This document shows, one piece after another, positions 42,929 to 52,793 of a DNA stretch of 53,886 nt (positions are counted from its first letter, which is position 1; each line of letters opens with the position of its first letter). The notes under the pieces were generated by a model. That model had not been told where the DNA came from, ran no database searches, and was given only the letters and a program-made list of their open reading frames with translations. Location: assembly GCF_002234405.1 (NCBI RefSeq), contig NZ_NMQT01000056.1:1-53886 (forward strand), read 5' to 3'. The translations under genes were made by a program, and so were the position numbers. The DNA is from Amycolatopsis thailandensis. GTDB lineage: Bacteria; Actinomycetota; Actinomycetes; Mycobacteriales; Pseudonocardiaceae.

Positions 42929-43756
42929 GTGGCGGCCAGGCAAAGGACCGGATTCGTCGTCTACGGGCTGCTGCTCGCCGTCGGCATCGCGTCGATCTTC
43001 CCGCTGTACTGGTCGTTCGTGGTGTCCTCCAAGGACAATTCCGCTCTCGGTGAGACCACCCCGCCGCTGGTGCCCGGCGGCAACCTGGTCGAGAACGTGG
43101 GCAGGGTCTTCGACACCGTCGACTTCTGGCTGGCGATGCAGAACTCGCTGATCGTCGCCGGCACCGTGACCGTGTCGAACGTGCTGCTCTCCAGCATGGC
43201 CGGATTCGCCTTCGCGCGCCTGCGTTTTCCCGGCCGCGACTCGCTCTTCCTCGTCGTCATCGGCACCGCCATGGTGCCCGCCCAGCTCGGGGTCATCCCG
43301 CTCTACCTGGTGGTCGGCGAACTCGGCTGGTACGGGCGGCTGGAAGCGGTGATCGTGCCGGGACTGGTCGGCGCGTTCAGCGTGTTCTGGATGCGGCAGG
43401 CGTGCGAGGAGGCGATCCCCGGCGAGCTGCTCGACGCCGGGCGTGTCGACGGCTGTTCGGCTGCGCGGCTGTTCTGGAACATCGCCCTGCCCGCCATCCG
43501 CCCCCAGGCCGCCGTCCTTGCGATGCTGACGTTCATGACCGCGTGGAACGACTTCTTCTGGCCGTTGATCGTGCTCGACCCCAACGCGCACCCGACCGTC
43601 CAGGTGGCGTTGTCGCGGCTGGCCAGCGGCTACTTCACCGACTACTCGCTGATGCTCACCGCGGCCACCATCGGCGTGCTGCCCGTGATCGTGCTGTTCA
43701 TCCTGCTGGCCAGGAAGGTGGTCGACGGGGTGATGCGAGGCGCGCTACGGGGCTGA
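42929..43756 (+). CDS. Carbohydrate ABC transporter permease, MalG type
   Basis: This 275-residue partner permease of the 42032 protein has six helices and the EAA loop GELLDAGRVDGCSAARLFWNIALPAIRP. GTG 42929 starts 4 bases after the stop of the first permease. Both should bind the lipoprotein encoded at 45259 on the opposite strand. Oligosaccharides or beta-glucosides are likely substrates given the GH1 neighbour. Confidence 0.9.
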   Translation: MAARQRTGFVVYGLLLAVGIASIFPLYWSFVVSSKDNSALGETTPPLVPGGNLVENVGRVFDTVDFWLAMQNSLIVAGTVTVSNVLLSSMAGFAFARLRFPGRDSLFLVVIGTAMVPAQLGVIPLYLVVGELGWYGRLEAVIVPGLVGAFSVFWMRQACEEAIPGELLDAGRVDGCSAARLFWNIALPAIRPQAAVLAMLTFMTAWNDFFWPLIVLDPNAHPTVQVALSRLASGYFTDYSLMLTAATIGVLPVIVLFILLARKVVDGVMRGALRG

Positions 43757-43808
43757 TGGCCGCGGCCGCGCTGAGGTCTTGTTCTCGGGCGGACAAGCAA
43801 AGGTGCAT

Positions 43809-43861
43809 GTTGTGAAAGCCACGTTCGCAACCTTGAACGTTGTGAACGTGGCTTTCACAAC
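43809..43861. repeat. GTGAAAGCCAC nested palindrome between convergent genes
   Basis: The arms 43809-43831 and 43839-43861 are 23 bp long with one mismatch and a seven-base loop. It is the same family as 18171-18233. It lies between the permease stop (43756) and the GH1 stop (43883) and may terminate both transcripts. Confidence 0.87.
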
Positions 43862-43882
43862 GTCGGTGTGCCGTCCTGACGG

Positions 43883-45247
43883 CTACGAGAGCCCGTTGCG
43901 CGCCACCACGTCCGCGTAGAACCGGGCGCTGTCCTTGACCACCCGCTCCTGGGTTTCGAAGTCGACGTGCACGAGCCCGAACCGCTGCGTGTACCCCATG
44001 GCCCACTCGAAGTTGTCGAGCAGCGACCAGGCCATGTAACCGCGGATGTCCGCGCCGCCTTCGATCGCGGCGTGCACGGCGGCGAGGTGCTCGGCGAAGT
44101 ACCGCACGCGGTTCGCGTCACGAACCCGTCCGTCCACGACCTCGTCCACGAAGGCGGCGCCGTTCTCGGCGATCACGAGCGGCAGGCCGGGGCAGTGGCC
44201 GTGCAGCCACAGCAGCAGATCGGTGAACGACTCCGGCCGCTGCTCCCAGCCGAGCGAGGTCAGCTCACCGCGGGGCGGCGTGACGTCCATCCCGCGCAGA
44301 CCGGGCAGCGGGCAGTTGCTGTCGGCTTCGGGATCGTCCAGCGGGACGGCGCGGGCGGGCGCGTAGTAGTTGACGCCCAGGACGTCCAGCGGCTGCGCGA
44401 TGAGTTCCAGGTCGCCGTCGGCGATCGCCGGTTCGAGCGTGCCGAGATGTGCCAGATCCGCCAGCAGTCCGGGCGGATAGCCACGGCCGAGCAGGGGATC
44501 GAGGAAGAACCGGTTGTGCAGGAAGTCGAATCTGCGCGCGGCTTCGCGGTGCTCGTCGTCGTCCACATCGGTCAGTACCGGGGCGAAGTTGAGCACGATG
44601 GACACTTCCTGCTCGCCACCGTTGGCGCGCAACGCCTGCGCGGCCCGGCCGTGTGCGAGCAGGAGGTTGTGCCCGGCGACCAGCGCCGCGCCTTCGTCCC
44701 GGAGACCCGGCGCGTGATCGCCGTTGCCGTAGCCGATGAAAGCGGCGCAGAACGGCTCGTTGATCGTGGTCCACTGCCGGACGCGGTCGCCGAGTGCTTT
44801 GTGGACGGTCAACGTGTAGTCGGCGAACAGGCTCGCGAGATCGCGGTTGGGCCAGCCGCCCTCTTGTTGCAGCGCCTCCGGCAGATCCCAGTGGTAGAGC
44901 GTGACCATCGGGGTGATCCCGTGCTCCAGCAACGTGTCGACAAGGCGATCGTAGAAGGCGAGCCCGCGCGGTTCGAGCGTGCGGCCGTCCGGCATGACCC
45001 GCGACCACGCGACGGAGAAGCGGTAGTACGGCACGCCGAGTTCGCTCAGCAGGCCGACGTCCTCGCGATAGCGGCGGTAGTGGTCGCAGGCCGGGTCGCC
45101 GGTGGCGCCGTCGAGCACCCGGCCCGGCCGCGCGGTGAAGGTGTCCCAAATGGATGGTCCGCGGCCGTCCGCCGTCGTCGAACCCTCGATCTGGTATGCC
45201 GCCGTGGCCGTGCCCCAGCGGAACCCGGCCGGAAAACTGCGTGTCAC
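43883..45247 (-). CDS. GH1 beta-glucosidase
   Basis: This 454-residue intracellular glycosidase of family GH1 has the acid/base glutamate E164 in TINEP and the nucleophile near E361 in IAENG. Other conserved blocks are FRWGTATAAYQIEG and HWDLP. It has no signal peptide, so it cleaves imported beta-glucosides. The GTG at 45247 follows GGAGACGGC and starts 11 bp after the binding-protein stop. It is convergent with the permease operon. Confidence 0.93.
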   Translation of the reverse strand: MTRSFPAGFRWGTATAAYQIEGSTTADGRGPSIWDTFTARPGRVLDGATGDPACDHYRRYREDVGLLSELGVPYYRFSVAWSRVMPDGRTLEPRGLAFYDRLVDTLLEHGITPMVTLYHWDLPEALQQEGGWPNRDLASLFADYTLTVHKALGDRVRQWTTINEPFCAAFIGYGNGDHAPGLRDEGAALVAGHNLLLAHGRAAQALRANGGEQEVSIVLNFAPVLTDVDDDEHREAARRFDFLHNRFFLDPLLGRGYPPGLLADLAHLGTLEPAIADGDLELIAQPLDVLGVNYYAPARAVPLDDPEADSNCPLPGLRGMDVTPPRGELTSLGWEQRPESFTDLLLWLHGHCPGLPLVIAENGAAFVDEVVDGRVRDANRVRYFAEHLAAVHAAIEGGADIRGYMAWSLLDNFEWAMGYTQRFGLVHVDFETQERVVKDSARFYADVVARNGLS

Positions 45248-45258
45248 GCCGTCTCCAC

Positions 45259-46530
45259 TCACTTGGCGGCCGCGGCGCGGCCTTCGGTCGCGGCCTGGCT
45301 CCAGGCCTGGTCGATCGATTGCTTTCCCTCTTCGACGCGGCCGAGCGCGTGCCCGTACACCGGCCGCACCTCGCCGTCGCGCAGCCCGCGGTAGTTCGGC
45401 CGCAGGGCTTCGGCGGACGCGGCGAAGATCTTGCCGACCGGCGCTCCGCTGAAGTAGTCGCTGGTGTGGGACAGCACGGCCGGGTCCTGGTAGGCGCCCA
45501 GCGCGCTCGGCAGCAGCCCGCTTTCCAGGAAGATCCGCTTCTGCTGCTCGGGCGCTGTCAGCCAGACGGCGAGGTCGTAGGCCTCCTTGCGGTGCGCGCC
45601 CTGCTTCGGGACGGTCAGGAACGACCCGCCCCAGTTGCCCGCCCCGCCCGGCACCGAGGTGACGTCCCATTTGCCCGCCAGTTCCGGGCCGCCCGCCTCC
45701 TGGATCTGGGTCAGCATCCAAGCGGGACAAGTGATCGCGGCGAACCGGCTCTGCTTGATCGCCACCGTCCACGGCTGCGTGAAGGTGGTGACCGCCGCCG
45801 TCTCCTTCTTCAGCGCCATCCCGCCCGCGAGGTCGAAGGCCTTGCGCACGTTCGGGTTCTTGTCGGCGATGAACGTGTCGTCCTTGGCGAAGTAGTTCTC
45901 CTGGGCCTGGTTGAGCATCGCCGTGTAGACGGTGCCCGCCGAGTCCGCGAACTTGACCCCTCCCGATCGCGAGCTGAACTTCTCCCCGGTTTCGGCGAAC
46001 TTGTCCCAGGTCGGCCACAGCGCGGCCACCTGGTCGCGGTCGGTCGGCAGGCCGGCGTTCGCGAACAGGTCGCGGCGGTAGCAGAGGGCGAGACTGCCCA
46101 TGTCGGTCCCGAGGCCCATCACGAACTTGCCGTCGTCCGCGGTGCCCTGGTCCCATTTCCAGCTCGGCCAGTTCTGCTTAAGGCCCTGCGCGCCGAACTC
46201 GGACAGATCGGAGAACTTGTCCGTCGACTGGCGGAACTTGGGGAGGTACTGTTCTTCGATCGCGACCACGTCCGCGCCGCCGCGTCCGGCGCCGAGGCCG
46301 GTGGCCAGCTGCCGGTGGTGCGTCTCGAAATCGGCGACCCGGCCTTCGACGGTGACCCCGGGGTGCGCCTTCTCGTAGTCGTCGAAGAGTTTCTCGTAGC
46401 CGAACTCGCCGAAGGTGGCGACGGTGAGCTTGATCGGCCCGGCGGCTTCCGGTTCGCTCGAACAGCCGGTGAGCAGCAGCGCGAAGGCGGTCAGTCCGGC
46501 CACCAGGCGGGATCCACGCGGGCGGGTCAT
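45259..46530 (-). CDS. Sugar-binding lipoprotein of the ABC importer
   Basis: This 423-residue solute-binding lipoprotein (family 1) has a signal peptide with lipobox LLTGC at about 21-25. The mature part has the usual features KLTVATFGEFGY, VVAIEEQYLPKF and LTAPEQQKRIFLESGLLPS. ATG 46530 follows GAGGAGAACG. It should deliver sugar to the two permeases encoded on the plus strand at 42032-43756. It is co-transcribed with the beta-glucosidase and not with its permeases, an uncommon order. Confidence 0.92.
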   Translation of the reverse strand: MTRPRGSRLVAGLTAFALLLTGCSSEPEAAGPIKLTVATFGEFGYEKLFDDYEKAHPGVTVEGRVADFETHHRQLATGLGAGRGGADVVAIEEQYLPKFRQSTDKFSDLSEFGAQGLKQNWPSWKWDQGTADDGKFVMGLGTDMGSLALCYRRDLFANAGLPTDRDQVAALWPTWDKFAETGEKFSSRSGGVKFADSAGTVYTAMLNQAQENYFAKDDTFIADKNPNVRKAFDLAGGMALKKETAAVTTFTQPWTVAIKQSRFAAITCPAWMLTQIQEAGGPELAGKWDVTSVPGGAGNWGGSFLTVPKQGAHRKEAYDLAVWLTAPEQQKRIFLESGLLPSALGAYQDPAVLSHTSDYFSGAPVGKIFAASAEALRPNYRGLRDGEVRPVYGHALGRVEEGKQSIDQAWSQAATEGRAAAAK

Positions 46531-46642
46531 CGTTCTCCTCGGTCGTGCGCGACTCGCGGACTGCGAACGCATCATCTCGTGGTGATCGGACGGTGGCAGC
46601 GCGTGCCGTCCCTTCGGACGACGGTGTTGCCCGAAGGGACAC

Positions 46643-49600
46643 TCACGCGAGCCGTCTCGGCAGCTGATCGCCGACGGTCAGCCGGGAATCGGCGTGCAGT
46701 TTGGTCAGCACCCGGGACACCAGCGACTGCACCGTCCTCCTCGGCAGGCTCAGCTCCGCGGCGATCTCGGGATTGGACAGTTTCGCCGCCACCAGCCGCG
46801 CGACCCGCAGTTCCAGCGGCGACAGCGCCCCGGCGTGCCGGGGCCCCCGCTCGGCACGGCTCAGCACACCGTAGCGGCGCAGCCGGTTCTCCGCCCTGCG
46901 GATGCTCCACGTGGCGCCGACCGGCCCGAGTACCTCGCACGCCTCGGTGAGCGACCGGGTGGCGGCTTCGAGGTAGCCGGCGCGGCCGAGCAGTTCGGCG
47001 GCGTCCTCCAGGGCGGCCGCGAGTTCGATCGGGCGGCGGACCTCGCGGTAGTGGTCGGCCGCGGCCAGCACGCCTTCGGGGTCGCCGTCGATCAGCGCGC
47101 GGCATCGGGCGGCGGCCGCGGTGGCCCTGGCCGGCACGGACTCCATGCTCGCCTCTTCGTCGCAGACGGCGAGCGCTTCCCTGGCGACGGCGTCGTTCCC
47201 GGCCGCGAGCGCGACGCGGACGACGTCGGGAAGCCATTGGTGCCGCAGCATCATCCGCGCGTAGTCGGGACGCAGCACCGGAGCGACCAGCCGCAGCGAG
47301 TCGTCGAGCCTGCCGCGCTGTTCCGCGGCCATCGCCATGGCCGCCAGGTAGAAGTCGCAGCTTTCGCGTTCGGACGAGTTCGACGGCGAGTGCGCCTCGG
47401 CCGCCTCCAGATGCGCGCGGACGGAGACGCGTTCGTCCCGGTGGCCTGCGATGAGCGCGGCGACGCCGTGCAGCAACAAGGCGGCGGCGCCCGGCTCGCG
47501 CACGCCGTAGAAGGTGATCGCCGGACCGTCCTCGGTGACCGAGTCCAGTTCGGCCAGTGCCTCGTCCCAGCGGCCGGTCCAGTAGTAGTGCACGGCGGCT
47601 GAGACCTGCGGGCCGGTCGGCAGGCCGTGCCGCGCGGCCGTCTCGTACCCGGCGTGCAGCGTGGCGTCGGCCTCGTCGAGCCGGTCGAGGTTCTGCAAGG
47701 TGAAGAGCCGGTTGTCGAGCAGGTCGAAGCGCAGCGTGGCGAGGTCGGCCTCGTCGCCGGTGGTCTCGAGCGCGGCGTCGATCGAGGTCAGCGCCTGGTC
47801 GTGCTCGCGGCGGATCGAGTGCACGAGCCACAGGGTCTGCTGCGCGTGCGCGGCGGGATACCGCTCGCCCTTCTCGACGGCCTCGGCGTGCAGCCCGCGC
47901 GCGATCCGTTCGGTCTCGTCGAGATCGTCGAGGGTGCCGCGCCGGAAGTTGGCGAGCAGCGTCCGGGTGCTGGTGCGCCACAGTTCCGGCATCGACGGGT
48001 CGTCCGCGGTGTCGGCGAGCGCCTCGATCGCGCCGGGCGTGTCACCCCGGCGGTAGCGCAGCGCGGCGAGGACATGCCGCATCTGCGCCAGATCCGCCTT
48101 GCCGCCGACCGTCTTCACCGCTTGCTCGGCCTCGGCCTCGGGATCCTTTTCGAGCCGGAACAGCACGCGCACCAGCGCGGCGATCAGGGTCTCCCGCTGC
48201 TCGCCGGTGGGCACGGTGCTGTCGAGCGCGCCGCGCAGGAGGTCGGCCGCGATGTGCGGGGCGCGGTTGGACACCGCGACGTGGTTGGCGGTGAGCCACT
48301 CGACCAGCCACGGGTCGTACGGCACCGGCCCGGCCGCCAGTTGCTCGGCGACCCGTTTGATCGGCGCCCCCGTCCGGGCGAGCGACTCGGCCGCACGGCG
48401 GTGCAGCGCGGCGCGGACCGGTTCGGCGATGCCGCCGTAAAGCGCCTGACGCTGGAACGGGTGGTGGAAGGCGAGTTTGTCGCCCGCGTACTCGATCACG
48501 CCCGCGGTGGTGGCCGGTTCCAGCTCTTGCAGGACTTCCAGCGGGCTCTTGCCCGCCAGCGCGGCGAGGTCCTCGACGGCGAACTCCGCGCCCAGCAGCG
48601 ACGCGGTGCGCAGGATCTCGGTCGTGGCCGGGTCGAGGGTCTCCAGGGTCCGGGCGACCGCCGCGAGCAGAGACCGCGGCGCGTTCTCGGTGCCGTCCAG
48701 GGTCACCTCGGCCACGCCAGCCTTGATCCGCAGCGAACCGGTGCGGACCAGGTCATGCGCGATCTCCCTGGCGTAGAGCGGATTCCCGGCCGCGCGCCGG
48801 ACCAGCGGGCGCAGGCTCGGGCCGAGTTTCGCCGCGAGGATCACCTCGAACACGGTGGCGATCTCGTCGTCGGTCAGCACCTCGACCGGCATGATCTCGC
48901 CGTCCCTCGCCTCGACCCCGCGGCGCAGCTGGGCCAGGTCGCGACGGCCGTGCCCGGTGCGGGTGGCGGCGACCAGGAGCAGCGGCAGCTGACGGGTGGC
49001 GGCGGCGAGGCGCTGCCACAGCAGCACACTGGCCTCGTCGGCCCAGTGGAGGTCGTCGATCACCAGGACCAGCGGGCCCGCCGCGCAGGTCTCGTCGACC
49101 AGCGCCAGCAGTTTGTCCACAGTGGACAGGATCGGGTCGGCTGGGCCCCAGTTCCCGTGCGCGGGCTCGGCGTGCAGCTCACCGGCCAGTTTGGCCTTGG
49201 CCGGATCCGACGCGCCGTGGTGCACGCCGAGGCACTCCATGATCACCTGGAGCGGGAACCGTTGCTGGAGTTCGTCGGCGGCGGTCCAGGCGAGCTGGCA
49301 GCCGCGCGCCGCGGCGTTCGCCAGCCCGGCGATCAGCAGTTCCGATTTGCCGATACCGGGTTCGCCTTCGAGCCAGACCGGACGGCCGCGGCCGGCGAGC
49401 ACATCGGTGACGAACCCGTGCAGCCGTTCGACCTGCCGGGTCCGGCCGGGCAGGGTGCCCTGGCCGCCGCGTTCGATCGCCTTGGCCACCGGCGGCGGCA
49501 CGATCCGCACCGGTGCCGGTTTCGATCCGGTGACAGGTTTCTCGCTGCCGTCCAGGATGCGCTGGTGCAGGTCGCGCAGCGGGGCCCCGGGTTCGACGCC

Positions 49601-50296
49601 GAGTTCGTCCTGGAGGACCCGGCGGGCGTCGCGGTAGGCGGTCAACGCCTCGGTCTGGCGCCCACTGGCGTGCAGGGCGCGCATGAGCGTCTCGTGCAGG
49701 GACTCGCGCAACGGATGTTGCTGCACCAGCGCGGTCAGCTCGGCCACCAGTTCACGATGGTCGCCGAGGCCGAGCAGCGCGGTGGCCCGCAGCTCGACGG
49801 CGGTCAGCTGGAGTTCGGCGAGCCGGACGCGTTCGGCCTCGGCGAACGGGCCCGGCACGCCCGAGTACGCCTCGCCGCGCCAAAGAGAGAGGGCGGTGGT
49901 GAGCCGGGCGGCCGCGCCACGCTGATCCGCCTGGGCGAGGAGCCGCCGGGCCGCGGTGGCGTCCTGTTCGAACCGGCGGACGTCGAGCGCTTCGCGGTCC
50001 AGCCGCAGCGTGTAGCTCGATCCGGCCGAAAGCAGTACCTCGTGCGCGTCGCCGCCCGCCTTGCGGATCGCGCCGCGCAGGCCGGAGACGTAGGTGTGGA
50101 CACTGCCGGTGGCGCTGGCGGGCGCCGATTCGCCCCACACGTCGGAGATCAGTTCGCCGAGCGGGACGGACTGGCCGCGGCGTGCCGCCAGGGTGGCGAA
50201 GACCGCGCGCTGGCGGGCGGGCCCGAGCTTCAGCTCGACGTCTTCGAGCCAGGCACGAGGAGGCCCGAGCAGCTCGACGCGCAGCCCGTTGGTCAC
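46643..50296 (-). CDS. BTAD-AAA-LuxR regulator (SARP/LAL fusion), 1217 residues
   Basis: This giant cytoplasmic regulator combines three modules. Residues 1-250 are an OmpR-type DNA-binding domain plus BTAD, as in SARP activators (GPARQRAVFATLAARRG...LISDVWG, LLGLGDHRELVAELTALVQQHPLRE). Residues about 270-600 are an AAA/LAL ATPase (Walker A GEPGIGKSELL, Walker B LVLVIDDLHWADE). A long helical TPR-like region follows. The C-terminal 65 residues are a LuxR-type helix-turn-helix (LSPLELRVARLVAAKLSNPEIAAELSLPRRTVQSLVSRV). Two DNA-binding domains in one chain are unusual. GTG 50296 is the start. Its targets are unknown. Confidence 0.92.
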   Translation of the reverse strand: MTNGLRVELLGPPRAWLEDVELKLGPARQRAVFATLAARRGQSVPLGELISDVWGESAPASATGSVHTYVSGLRGAIRKAGGDAHEVLLSAGSSYTLRLDREALDVRRFEQDATAARRLLAQADQRGAAARLTTALSLWRGEAYSGVPGPFAEAERVRLAELQLTAVELRATALLGLGDHRELVAELTALVQQHPLRESLHETLMRALHASGRQTEALTAYRDARRVLQDELGVEPGAPLRDLHQRILDGSEKPVTGSKPAPVRIVPPPVAKAIERGGQGTLPGRTRQVERLHGFVTDVLAGRGRPVWLEGEPGIGKSELLIAGLANAAARGCQLAWTAADELQQRFPLQVIMECLGVHHGASDPAKAKLAGELHAEPAHGNWGPADPILSTVDKLLALVDETCAAGPLVLVIDDLHWADEASVLLWQRLAAATRQLPLLLVAATRTGHGRRDLAQLRRGVEARDGEIMPVEVLTDDEIATVFEVILAAKLGPSLRPLVRRAAGNPLYAREIAHDLVRTGSLRIKAGVAEVTLDGTENAPRSLLAAVARTLETLDPATTEILRTASLLGAEFAVEDLAALAGKSPLEVLQELEPATTAGVIEYAGDKLAFHHPFQRQALYGGIAEPVRAALHRRAAESLARTGAPIKRVAEQLAAGPVPYDPWLVEWLTANHVAVSNRAPHIAADLLRGALDSTVPTGEQRETLIAALVRVLFRLEKDPEAEAEQAVKTVGGKADLAQMRHVLAALRYRRGDTPGAIEALADTADDPSMPELWRTSTRTLLANFRRGTLDDLDETERIARGLHAEAVEKGERYPAAHAQQTLWLVHSIRREHDQALTSIDAALETTGDEADLATLRFDLLDNRLFTLQNLDRLDEADATLHAGYETAARHGLPTGPQVSAAVHYYWTGRWDEALAELDSVTEDGPAITFYGVREPGAAALLLHGVAALIAGHRDERVSVRAHLEAAEAHSPSNSSERESCDFYLAAMAMAAEQRGRLDDSLRLVAPVLRPDYARMMLRHQWLPDVVRVALAAGNDAVAREALAVCDEEASMESVPARATAAAARCRALIDGDPEGVLAAADHYREVRRPIELAAALEDAAELLGRAGYLEAATRSLTEACEVLGPVGATWSIRRAENRLRRYGVLSRAERGPRHAGALSPLELRVARLVAAKLSNPEIAAELSLPRRTVQSLVSRVLTKLHADSRLTVGDQLPRRLA

Positions 50297-50397
50297 ACCG
50301 GCTCCAATTCTGTCCTCACCGAAAGTGGCCGGATCACTACCGTGCCCCGCAGTTTAGGACGTGCCCGGATCAGTTCGGTTGCGTACCCGGGCGTAGG

Positions 50398-52482
50398 TCA
50401 GATCGCGTCGCGCTGAGGGGGCACGGCGGGCCGCGCGAAAGCGTGCAGCGGCGCGCACCACGGCTGCGCGGCCCCCAGGGAGCGGGTGGCGGACCACGGG
50501 GCCGACATACCCGCTTCGGGCAGCAGCAGCGCGGCCAGCTCACCGGTCAGGCTCTGATGCTGTTCCTCGGTGAGATTCCGTTGGTGCGAAAGCAGATGGA
50601 GCAGCTCGACGGCGAGCCCGGTGGGCAGTGCGCGGACGTTGTCGAGCAGCCACTGGGGGATCCAGCGTGCCGTCAGTTCGTCGCCGACCTGGAGCAGCTG
50701 CTCGGCGACGCGGTCCGCGGGCACGCCGGAGCCCGCCATCGTCGCGGCGATCTCCTGGTGCAGCACGGCGCGGATGGCGGGCGGGGTGTTCGCGGCGAAC
50801 ACCGAGCGCACCAGAGGGACGCGGAACCGCAGACGTTCCCCCTCGGTTTCCAGCACCCGCGCGGCGAGTGCCTCCTCGACCGCTTCGATGAGCGCCCGCA
50901 GCTCGCGGCCGGTGACGCCCACCAGGTCGGCGACCGTGAACGACGAGCCGAGCAACGCGGCCGATGTCAGCGTTCGCTTGCACGCCACGGAAAGCGTGGC
51001 GAGATGATCTTCCACCACGGCGGCGGCCCTGCCGTGCGGCGCGGTGCCGAGCTCGCGGCCTTCGGCGAACTCGGCGAACAGTTCGGACAGGTACGCGGGG
51101 TTCCCGGCGGTGTACTCGGCGGCGAACCCGAGGAACTCCTCACCGGGGTCCCTGGCCAGGGTCTCGTCGGCGAGCGCGGCGACGGCCGGGCCGTCGAACG
51201 GCGGCAGCGAGACGATCTCGCCGTCGACCCGCGAGCGGAGGACGTCGAGGGTGCGGCGCCGGGGGAGCGGGCGTGCCGAGCCGATCAGCAGCAGCGGCAG
51301 ATGCGTGGTGAACCGGTGAAGCCGCTGCCACGCGAGCAGGCTTTCCTCGTCGGCCCAGTGCAGATCCTCGAAGACGAGCACCTTGGGCCCGGCTTCACAC
51401 AGTTCGGTGACCGTCTTGCCGAGGTCCTCCAGTGCTTCGCCGCCGAGGCAGTCCGCGATCAGGCTCAGCGGGACCGCGCTGGTCAGCTCGTCGGCCTCGA
51501 CCCAGCGTGTGTGGCTTCTCGCCGTCGCGAGGACCTCCGCCAAGAGCGCCGTCTTGCCGCTGCCCGCCTCGCCGTCCAGCCACACCGTCCCGCCGAGGCC
51601 GTCGTCCAGCAGCGCGGACAGATGATGGCGCACCCGGTCCAGTTCGTACTCGCGTCCGACGAAGGCGGGCGGCCGTTCGGGCTGGGCCTGGGTCGGCCGA
51701 TGGTGTTCCGGCTGGTCCTGGTGGTGCAGCGTCGGATCGTCGTCGAGGACCCGCTGCCGAAGGGCCAGCAGTTCCGGGCCGGGTTCGAGGCCGGACTGCT
51801 CGATGATCGTCTCGCGGGCGCTGTCGAACGCGGCCAGTGCCTCGGCCTGCCTGCCGGACCGGAACAACGCGGTGATCAGCATGCGGTGCAGGCCTTCGCG
51901 CAGCGGATGGCGCTCGACCAGTACGGCGAGCTCGCCCACGAGTTCGCGGTAGCCGCCCAGGTGCAGCGCGACCTCGGCCCGGCGTTCGAGCGCGCTCATG
52001 CGCAGTTCGTTCAGCCGGGCGCGCTGGGTCTCGGCGAACGGGCCGGGGATCCCGTTGAGCGCGGAACCCCGCCACTGCGCGAGCGCGGACCGCAGCGACT
52101 CCAGTTCCCGCCGGTGCTCTCCGGCGAGCCGGTGCGCGCGGGCCCGTTCCAGCTCGGCTTCGAAGACGTGGACGTCGACCTGGTGCTTCGGCAGGTCGAG
52201 GCTGTAGCCGGCGCGGCTGGCGACGAGCGGTTCGCCCACCGGCTCCAGCGCGCGGCGCAGCGCCGAGACGTAGGTGTAGACGATGCCGGTGGCGCTGTCC
52301 GGGGGCTGCTCGCCCCAGACGGCGTCGATGATCTCCTTGCGGGAGACGAACCGGCCGGCGTGCAGGGCGAGCGCGGCGAAGACCGCTTGCCGCTGAGCGG
52401 GCCCCAGGGCGATCTCGGCGTCACCGTGCCGGGCGGGGGGACCGCCCAGGAGCCGCACCGTCAGCGAGGGAACCTCGTCCAT
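50398..52482 (-). CDS. BTAD-AAA regulator (short SARP), 694 residues
   Basis: This is a paralogue of the neighbouring 1217-residue protein. It has the OmpR-like DNA-binding and BTAD domains (1-250: GPAQRQAVFAALALHAGR...IIDAVWG, HLGGYRELVGELAVLVERHPLRE) and an AAA ATPase (Walker A GEAGSGKTALL, Walker B LVFEDLHWADEE). It then ends about 70 residues after the ATPase lid, without the TPR region or LuxR domain. ATG 52482 follows GGCAGG; the open frame further upstream is non-coding. It may be a truncated descendant of a larger form that still binds DNA. Confidence 0.9.
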   Translation of the reverse strand: MDEVPSLTVRLLGGPPARHGDAEIALGPAQRQAVFAALALHAGRFVSRKEIIDAVWGEQPPDSATGIVYTYVSALRRALEPVGEPLVASRAGYSLDLPKHQVDVHVFEAELERARAHRLAGEHRRELESLRSALAQWRGSALNGIPGPFAETQRARLNELRMSALERRAEVALHLGGYRELVGELAVLVERHPLREGLHRMLITALFRSGRQAEALAAFDSARETIIEQSGLEPGPELLALRQRVLDDDPTLHHQDQPEHHRPTQAQPERPPAFVGREYELDRVRHHLSALLDDGLGGTVWLDGEAGSGKTALLAEVLATARSHTRWVEADELTSAVPLSLIADCLGGEALEDLGKTVTELCEAGPKVLVFEDLHWADEESLLAWQRLHRFTTHLPLLLIGSARPLPRRRTLDVLRSRVDGEIVSLPPFDGPAVAALADETLARDPGEEFLGFAAEYTAGNPAYLSELFAEFAEGRELGTAPHGRAAAVVEDHLATLSVACKRTLTSAALLGSSFTVADLVGVTGRELRALIEAVEEALAARVLETEGERLRFRVPLVRSVFAANTPPAIRAVLHQEIAATMAGSGVPADRVAEQLLQVGDELTARWIPQWLLDNVRALPTGLAVELLHLLSHQRNLTEEQHQSLTGELAALLLPEAGMSAPWSATRSLGAAQPWCAPLHAFARPAVPPQRDAI

Positions 52483-52793
52483 GACCTGCCGCCTGTGCGT
52501 CCGACTTTCGAAGGGCGTCCTGCCCGGCGAAATCCTAGTGGCGCCGATGTGGGTTTCGCAATCAATCGGGCACCCTTCGTGTGGGTTTTGTCCGTCTGTT
52601 ATGAGACATTCTCGGGTTTTGCCAGGGTAGTTCGGTTCAAGTGGATTCACGTTCGTGAACAGGTCCGAGGTTTGGTGCCCGTTCATGTGGTTTTCAGGGC
52701 TTGGACAGGTGAGGGGCGACTGGGCAAAGCCGTACGTTCGCAGGGGCAAAGTGTCGGCTGACGCTGGTCGTGGCATGCGTGGCTCTGCATGCT
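52483..52793. promoter_or_regulatory. Divergent promoter region with TTCACGTTCGTGAA palindrome
   Basis: This 311-base gap separates the short SARP gene from the plus-strand gene at 52794. It is unusually T-rich for the window (52540-52680). TTCACGTTCGTGAA at 52646-52659 is an almost perfect palindrome and a plausible operator. No gene is seen. Confidence 0.6.
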
